Assembly: GCA_025331445.1 (NCBI GenBank) | Contig: JAIWNE010000006.1 | Coordinates: forward strand, 186,001-250,000 | Direction: 5' to 3' | Length of the DNA stretch: 64,000 nt | Source of the DNA: Blakeslea trispora | Lineage: Eukaryota > Mucoromycota > Mucoromycetes > Mucorales > Choanephoraceae | Shown: piece by piece, positions 58,220 through 64,000 of the stretch | Layout: every line of letters starts with the position of its first letter | How positions within the stretch are numbered: position 1 is the stretch's first letter | The notes under the pieces: model-generated | What the model was told of the DNA's origin: nothing | Databases searched by the model: none | Seen by the model: only the letters and a program-made list of their open reading frames with translations | Position numbers and translations under genes: made by a program

Positions 58220-59533
58220 TTAAAAGTCATCTTCACTGTGATCACTTTGGCTACTGCAGCTAACACGTTCCCATTCTTTTTGCTTGAATTCATCCAGTGT
58301 ATGTAACATATCTTCAGCTTGTTTGACGAGTGTCTTTCGCTTGTTTCGAATCTCTTCATCACCGTCTGATTCTATGGTATCCAGTCTCAAAAGTAGCTTC
58401 ATGATTTGGTCTTCATAACCAAGGAATTCTTTGTTTTCAGCGGACGAAGCAGACAAAGTCTCAGGAGAAATAGCACGATCGCCCTGAGCCAGTTCAGGGA
58501 AGCTAAGGGTACCATGGAGAATATGACTTTCATGTTTTTGACGTACTTCTTCTAGTTCTTTTTCGATTCGATTAAGAGCGTCTAATTTAGCAAACTTGAC
58601 AGGATCTTGAGGTACAGATTCTTCGTCAGAGTTGTTATCGTCATCCGATTCTTCAATCAGGCTATGCACAAGATCCTTGACCGCATCTGTAGACTTAACG
58701 AGCACAGGCATATCTTCATCATCTTCTTGCTCACTTTCTTCATCCATCGAATCAGATTTATCATCTCGAACAAACTCAAAGTCCATGGCGTCTTCCTCCA
58801 TGTCACTATTCTTGTCTTCTTCAATCATGTCTTCTTGTTTGCTATCATCGAGCTCTTGAACTTTTTTGGAAACATAGTTGACAAGTTCATCAACAGTCAT
58901 TGTTTGATGCTCATGTTCTTCATCTTCATCTTGCATTTCTTCTTCATCATCTTCTTCTTCATTATCGTCATCATCTTCTTCTTGATGACCAAAAATAATC
59001 TTGACTAAAGCCTTGAGTTTGTCTTCAGTATCGTTGTCAGATTCATCATCAGATTCTTCACGATAATAAGTCTTGGCAGGAACAGTTTGGACAGATCTTG
59101 TTGACTTTTGCATCATGCCATTCAATTCGTATTGCTCTTTTAGTTGAGATTCAATCATAGCTTGATAGTAGGCTTCCTCTTCCATTTGTTGTTGCTTACG
59201 GCGCAGATATTCCTGCTCTTTCTGTTGCTGCATAAGCCATTTCTGATGTTGCTGACGCTTGGCAGCATAATAAGCCTGAATAGCAAGTTCCTCCTCTTCA
59301 CGGCGACGTTGAATTTCTGCCATTACCTGAAGTTTATACATGGCACGATCAAGACGGCGTTGTTCCATCTGTTGCTTTTCATAGGCTTTACGGAAAGCAG
59401 CTTGTTGGCGTTGAGCTTGTTCTTGAGCAAGTAGCAATTCGAGTTGCATATAGTCATTTACACTGAATTGTTGAGGCTCAGTACGGCGGCAGCGTAAGGA
59501 AGAAGGGTGTTGTTCGAAATAGAGAGGAAACAT
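58220..59533 (-). CDS. BAG-domain Hsp70 co-chaperone
   Basis: Intronless minus-strand gene of 437 codons. Residues about 20-145 form a long Gln/Glu/Arg-rich helix or coiled coil (AYEKQQMEQRRLDRAMYKLQ). Residues about 160-300 are strongly acidic (Asp/Glu runs with Ser). The C-terminal region, about 325-425, fits a BAG domain: LDALNRIEKELEEVRQKHES, then MKLLLRLDTIESDGDEEIRN and RKTLVKQAEDMLHTLDEF. BAG domains bind the Hsp70 ATPase domain and speed nucleotide release. Heat-shock elements lie about 120-190 bp upstream, and an HSP70 gene is 4 kb away. Partner specificity unknown. Confidence 0.85.
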   Translation of the reverse strand: MFPLYFEQHPSSLRCRRTEPQQFSVNDYMQLELLLAQEQAQRQQAAFRKAYEKQQMEQRRLDRAMYKLQVMAEIQRRREEEELAIQAYYAAKRQQHQKWLMQQQKEQEYLRRKQQQMEEEAYYQAMIESQLKEQYELNGMMQKSTRSVQTVPAKTYYREESDDESDNDTEDKLKALVKIIFGHQEEDDDDNEEEDDEEEMQDEDEEHEHQTMTVDELVNYVSKKVQELDDSKQEDMIEEDKNSDMEEDAMDFEFVRDDKSDSMDEESEQEDDEDMPVLVKSTDAVKDLVHSLIEESDDDNNSDEESVPQDPVKFAKLDALNRIEKELEEVRQKHESHILHGTLSFPELAQGDRAISPETLSASSAENKEFLGYEDQIMKLLLRLDTIESDGDEEIRNKRKTLVKQAEDMLHTLDEFKQKEWERVSCSSQSDHSEDDF

Positions 59534-59652
59534 GATGTAGTTTCAAATGTTTGTTTAATATAAAGTTAAGTTTGTAAGTTAACAAAAAAAGTAAAGTTTG
59601 ACATCCTGTAGAAAAAATTGAATCATTTTATATAAATTTGGTATTTGTCATG

Positions 59653-59723
59653 GAAAGTTCGCGCACCTACCAGCATATTACAAATTCTCGAGCGAAACTC
59701 CGGTTTTCTGGCGAGTTCTAGAG
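59653..59723 (-). promoter_or_regulatory. Cluster of heat-shock elements upstream of the BAG gene
   Basis: GAAAGTTC at 59653 is a perfect GAAnnTTC pair. TTCTCGAGCGAA at 59685 and GAGTTCTAGAG near 59713 are further near-consensus nTTCnnGAn units. They lie 120-190 bp before the BAG start codon at 59533. Binding by heat-shock factor Hsf1 is inferred from consensus only. Confidence 0.6.
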
Positions 59724-59730
59724 GTTGCAG

Positions 59731-60564
59731 GAAATCGTTGGCCAATCAAAATTTTACAATAAATTTTGTTAAGGCAAATCAGTCTTACAAATCATACAAA
59801 CGTCTGTACGCAGCCAATTTTATGCTGACAAACACATCTCTTTCAGTTGTATTCAAAGCCGAATAAATCTAACGAAATTTACATAGGCAAATTTATTCAA
59901 AGCCATAGGATATAGGTGATTCTGTTTTGTATACTTTTAACATGTCCTTTTTTTTTAAGAATCCGTTCTGGTTTTTGAGTGGTTTTCTCTTTCACCTCAT
60001 ATGTGCAACTTGTATTGATTGCATAGAAACAAACTCATTCGGCTCTCATTGGCGGGCCCACAACTGAAAGCCATCGCTCTATCGACATTTGAGTAAACTT
60101 GGCGCGAAAAGATAGGATAAGAAAGAGTAAAAAAGAAAATGAAAGAGTTGTGACTCAGAGAAGGAGCAACATGTCTTTTCATTTTAATCCAATTCTTTGG
60201 GATAATCTCAATTCAAGAACCAAAAAAAAAAAAAGAGTTTAATTCAAGTGTCATAGGGGCTTCATAGCATATAGATTTAAATGCGCCATTATTTAGTAAC
60301 AGCAATCCAGTCATTCTCTTGCATGTATTTTTATTCAGTGCATCTGCCTCATTTTCTTATGCATAATCTGTTCTCTCAGTTTCATCATTCATTAGCTTAC
60401 CCGTTACTAGTCTGTTGATGTGGATCTTTCATTTACACTAGTGCTCCAAGCCACTAGAGGACATCCAAATAAGGAAGTTACTGGCTGCAGTCACTTTTTT
60501 CTTTCCAACACAATTTTTTTTTCGTAACTTCCTCTTTTAATACTTTGTAAATAAATTAGACAGC
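59731..60564. other. Divergent intergenic region, BAG/eIF3b
   Basis: No gene recognised. TTGGCGCGAAAA at about 60099-60110 matches the E2F-type consensus on one strand. A T-rich leader precedes the eIF3b ATG at 60565. Confidence 0.5.
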
Positions 60565-62827
60565 ATGCCTGGTATCGATTGGAAAAACCTTCCCGAACGC
60601 GAGGAAGACATCAGCTTTGACGACATCTACGAGAAGCACCAAATCGATGCCACCAGTGATTTCGACACTATTGTTGTTGTAGATGGTGCCCCTATCGTTG
60701 ATGAAGCCAAGGAAGAAAAACTATTGACTGTCTTGAACAAACTCTTCAGCAAAGGTGGTGGTGAAATCAAAGAAAACGGTATTTGGATGCCCATGACACC
60801 CAACGAAGAAGGCAAGAAGACCAGCTCAGGGTAAAGAAAGAAAAAAAAAGAACTCCCTTTATGTTTTATTGATACAATTTCCCTCATTGTTTAGTTACCT
60901 TTTCATTGACTTTAAAGAACCTCAATCTGCCCATGCTGCTGTCAAGAACTTGGATGGTCACAAATTAAGTAAGACCGTTACTTTGTCTGTCAACAAGTTC
61001 ACCGATGTCGAAAAATACAGTGACATGAGTGAGGAATATGTTGAGCCTGAAATTCCTCCTTACACACCAAAGGAGCACTTGAAGAGCGCATTGATGGATC
61101 CTCAAGCACGCGACCAATTCGTTATGTACAGAGGCGATGATGTCTCTATTTTCTGGAACAAAAAGTCAGAATCCCCTGAACACGTTTATACTAGAACAAA
61201 CTGGACAGAAACCTACGTACAATGGTCACCTAAAGGTACCTACCTTTCTACATTCCACACTCAAGGTATTGCTCTTTGGGGTGGCCCCTCTTGGAACAAG
61301 ATTGTTCGTTTCGTTCACCCCGGTGTCAAGTTGATCGACTTTTCTCCCAACGAACGCTACCTTGTGACTTGGTCTAACGAACCCATTAGTTTGGCTAGAT
61401 TGCCCGAAAGTGGTCATCCATTCACTGAATATGATGAGGGCAACCAAGTTGTCGTCTGGGACATCAAGACTGGTTCTTTGCTCCGTAGTTTCCCTCTTGC
61501 TCAAACTTCAGAAGAACAAAAGACAGTTCGCTGGCCCATGTTCAAGTGGTCCGCTTCCGAAAAGTACTTTGCCCGTGTCATCCCTGGCCAACAATTGTCT
61601 ATCTACGAAGCTCCTTCCATGGGTTTGGTTGGTAAGAAGTCTGTCAAGATTGAAGGTATTGTTGATTTCGAGTGGTCTCCTGCCAAGTCTGGTGAGAACG
61701 CCGATATCAAGGTCTATCAAAAGGAAGAAGTCTTGGCTTACTGGACTCCTGAAATTGGCAACCAACCTGCTCGTGTCTGTATGATGTCCATTCCTTCCAA
61801 GGAAGTCATTGCCACCAAGAACTTGTTCAATGTATCCGAATGTAAGTTGTACTGGCAAAACCGAGGTCACTTCTTGGCCGTCAAGGTTGATCGTCATACC
61901 AAGACCAAGAAGTCTACCTTCTCCAATATCGAAATCTTCCGTGTCAAGGAAAAGAACATTCCTGTTGAAACTATTGAACTCAAGGATCCTATGGTTGCTT
62001 TTGCTTGGGAGCCCTTTGGTGAGCGTTTTGCTACCATCACCACTAGTGATCCTAACTATGGTGCTGCTCCTACTCAAGGCCAAAACCCTCCTACCATCAG
62101 AACTGATGTCAAGTTCTTCTATCTTGATACTTCCAAGAAGGCAAATGCTGGTTTCAAGTTGATGAAGTCACTCGATAAGAAGACTGCCAATTACCTCTTC
62201 TGGTCTCCTAAGGGCCACAACATTGTCTTGGCCACTTTGCGTTCTTCCTCTGTCTTTGATCTTGAATTCTACGACATTGACTTTGAACCTCTCTCTACTG
62301 ATAAGAAGAGCAAGAGCGATGTCGGTGCCAGTGTTCAATTGTTGGCTACACAAGATCATTATGGTGTCAGTGATGTTGAATGGGATCCTACTGGTCGTTA
62401 TGTCGTTACCGGCTCTAGCATGTGGCGTCACTCTGCTGACCATGGTTTCTGTATCTGGGATTTCAAGGGTCAATTGTTGTTCAAGCAAAACATCGAAAAC
62501 TTCAAGCAATTGTTGTGGCGTCCCCGTCCTGCCAGTCTCTTGTCTGCCGAACAAAAGAAGAAGATCAAGAAGAACCTTCGTCAATACTCTAAGCAATTCG
62601 ATGAAGAGGATCTTGCTATGGGTGATGCTACTGCTGCTAAGCTTCATGCCGAGCGCAGAAAGGCTATCGAAGAATGGTACGCCTGGAGAAAGGCTACCGA
62701 ACGTAAACTTGAAGAAGAACGTAAGGCCTTGGGTAAAGAATTGCAACACGCAGATGAAGGCAAGTCTGAGGTTATTGAAGAATGGGTCGAAGAAGTTATT
62801 GAAGAGAGCGAAGAAATCATTGAATAA
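60565..62827 (+). CDS. PRT1: Translation initiation factor eIF3 subunit b
   Basis: Scaffold subunit of eIF3 on the 40S ribosome. Two exons: 60565 to about 60831 and about 60895-62827; the junction joins KKTSSG and YLFIDFKEPQSAHAAV inside the RNA-recognition motif (residues about 35-115). The nine-bladed WD40-like propeller follows: FWNKKSESPEHVY, YVQWSPKGTYLSTFHTQGIALWGG, LIDFSPNERYLVTWS, NQVVVWDIKTGSLLRSF, then FKWSASEKYFAR, FAWEPFGERFATI, LFWSPKGHNIVLA and VEWDPTGRYVVTGSS. The helical C-terminus (AIEEWYAWRKATERKLEEER) binds eIF3i/g. Codon use is strongly biased to preferred C-ending codons, as in a highly expressed gene. Confidence 0.95.
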
Positions 62828-63259
62828 AGAAGAAAGACCTATATATTGCATACATCTACTCCCTTTTTTTTCACATAATAAAACCACATCTCTTATACAT
62901 TTAATAGAAACATTGAACATGTAAATTTATTCATTTTTACTCGCTAACTCTCTTTTTTTTTTGTGTCTGGCAATAACATTGAGTTTTTCTTTTACATTTT
63001 GTATAATAACACAAGACATTGTAAGGCAGAAAAGAAAGATACTTTCTTGATTCAAACAATAGGAGACAAGCTTATAGGCTGATTTACAAATCATCGCATA
63101 TGCATTGAGACTACACCAAGCCACAAACGAAGATAGTCACAGGCGTCTCATGTTTTGGCTGTTTTTTATTGAAAAATTTTCGATGCCCGTTGGCAATTTA
63201 ATAACTAAAGTGAGTCGGAAATCAATGGTTCTTTCCTTTTTTTCTTATCATCTATTAAT
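62828..63259. other. Intergenic between eIF3b and HSP70
   Basis: 3' flank of eIF3b and the HSP70 promoter. I did not find a perfect heat-shock element here; GAAAAATTTTC near 63170 has the wrong spacing. Confidence 0.5.
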
Positions 63260-64000
63260 ATGTCTGCCGAATACGAGGGTGCCATCGGTATCGATTTGGG
63301 TACAACGTTAGTATTAAACCTTCCAAACTTGTTTACTCTCTAGCTAGACAGGACACTCATTTTCTTGATATCTTTCTTTAGTTACTCATGTGTTGGTGTT
63401 TGGGAATCCGAACGTGTTGAAATCATTGCCAACGAGCAAGGTAACCGTACTACTCCTTCCTACGTTGCCTTCTCTGACGCCGAGCGTCTCATTGGTGATG
63501 CTGCCAAGAACCAAGCTGCCATGAACCCCAAGAACACCGTTTTCGATGCCAAGCGTCTTATCGGTCGCCGTTTCGATGACCCCGAAGTCAAGGAAGACAT
63601 GAAGAACTGGCCCTTCACTCTCGTTGACAAGAATGATGCTCCTTTCATTCAAGTTGACTTTGAAGGTGAAGCCAAGACCTACTCTCCTCAAGGTAAGAAA
63701 ATTATTTGGAAATTTACCTTGAAAAAAGTCTAATATTGAGTTTTTACATGATAGAAATCTCTTCTATGGTTCTCATCAAGATGAAGGAAATTGCCGAAGC
63801 CAAGCTCGGTAAGAAGGTCACCAAGGCTGTTGTCACTGTCCCTGCCTACTTCAACGACAGTAAGTATTGAAAAGTTTTTTTTTCTGGATTTGTTTATTTT
63901 GCGGATTTTTAATATTTCACTTTTTTAAGGTCAACGTCAAGCTACCAAGGATGCTGGTACCATTGCTGGTCTCGATGTTCTCCGTATCATCAACGAACCC
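63260..64000 (+). CDS. HSP70 family chaperone, 5' part (cut by window end)
   Basis: Starts [21 protein letters not shown] with an intron inside the phosphate loop (GTTAGT at 63306 to TAG at 63382). Then [40 protein letters not shown] and [17 protein letters not shown]. Introns after TYSPQ and after YFNDS; the last exon reads [22 protein letters not shown] and runs off the window. This is the cytosolic Hsp70 ATPase domain. [20 protein letters not shown] and [12 protein letters not shown] recall the ribosome-associated Ssb branch as much as Ssa; the missing C-terminus would decide. Dense introns in an Hsp70 suggest constitutive rather than strictly heat-induced expression. Confidence 0.92.

Noticed and set aside
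58607..59008. Hydrophobic 133-codon plus-strand frame
   Set aside because: Antisense of the acidic GAA/GAT repeats of the BAG protein.
61508..62083. 191-codon minus-strand frame, with others inside 61226-62920
   Set aside because: Antisense and out-of-frame shadows of eIF3b created by its biased codon use.

Overview
The window comes from a nuclear genome of an early-diverging fungus, most likely a mucoralean (Mucoromycota). The genes are compact and intron-rich, with short GT..AG introns of about 50-110 bp. Coding strands carry pyrimidine-rich promoters and the intergenic DNA is AT-rich with long homopolymers. The gene set is plainly fungal: sphingolipid C9-methyltransferase, eIF3b, COX15, allantoinase, a SIR2-type sirtuin and STRIPAK Far11.

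Layout. 0.1-12.6 kb is ordinary host DNA: a Plp1/TXNDC9 thioredoxin-like protein, a Far11/STRIP protein, an alpha/beta-hydrolase fused to a tyrosine phosphatase, an F-box/LRR protein, an unrecognised coiled-coil protein (minus) and a mitochondrial D-2-hydroxyglutarate dehydrogenase (minus). 13.3-26.3 kb is an accessory island. It holds a decayed Tc1/mariner copy, a multi-exon gene with a PD-(D/E)XK-like motif, a 157-bp tandem duplication, a candidate solo LTR, a very large Fanzor (eukaryotic TnpB-type RNA-guided nuclease) gene and, directly behind it, a second broken Tc1/mariner transposase. 26.6-43.2 kb returns to host genes: SIR2, a BCS1-like AAA ATPase, an H2C2 zinc-finger protein, a Tc1-like element with one frameshift, an FHA-domain checkpoint-type kinase, the copper chaperone CCS1, allantoinase and a basic-tailed protein broken by a one-base frameshift. 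44.2-56.3 kb mixes COX15, an AT-hook/WD40 (LRWD1-like) protein and sphingolipid C9-methyltransferase with a duplicated 624-bp block whose end looks like a polyadenylated transcript. 56.6-64 kb carries a GPALPP1-like protein, a BAG co-chaperone with heat-shock elements, eIF3b and the 5' part of an HSP70 gene.

The most notable locus is 20.9-26.3 kb. The Fanzor gene has all three RuvC acidic residues and a zinc ribbon, a TATA box and introns in the 5' UTR, coding region and possibly the 3' UTR, and a strong hairpin at its stop codon. It stays open while the neighbouring transposase carries four nonsense codons. This looks like an RNA-guided nuclease that was carried by a Tc1/mariner-type transposon and has outlived its transposase. 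Fanzors are a known family; what is unusual here is the size, the eukaryotic gene anatomy, the 3' hairpin and the uneven decay. No tRNA, rRNA or CRISPR array was recognised.
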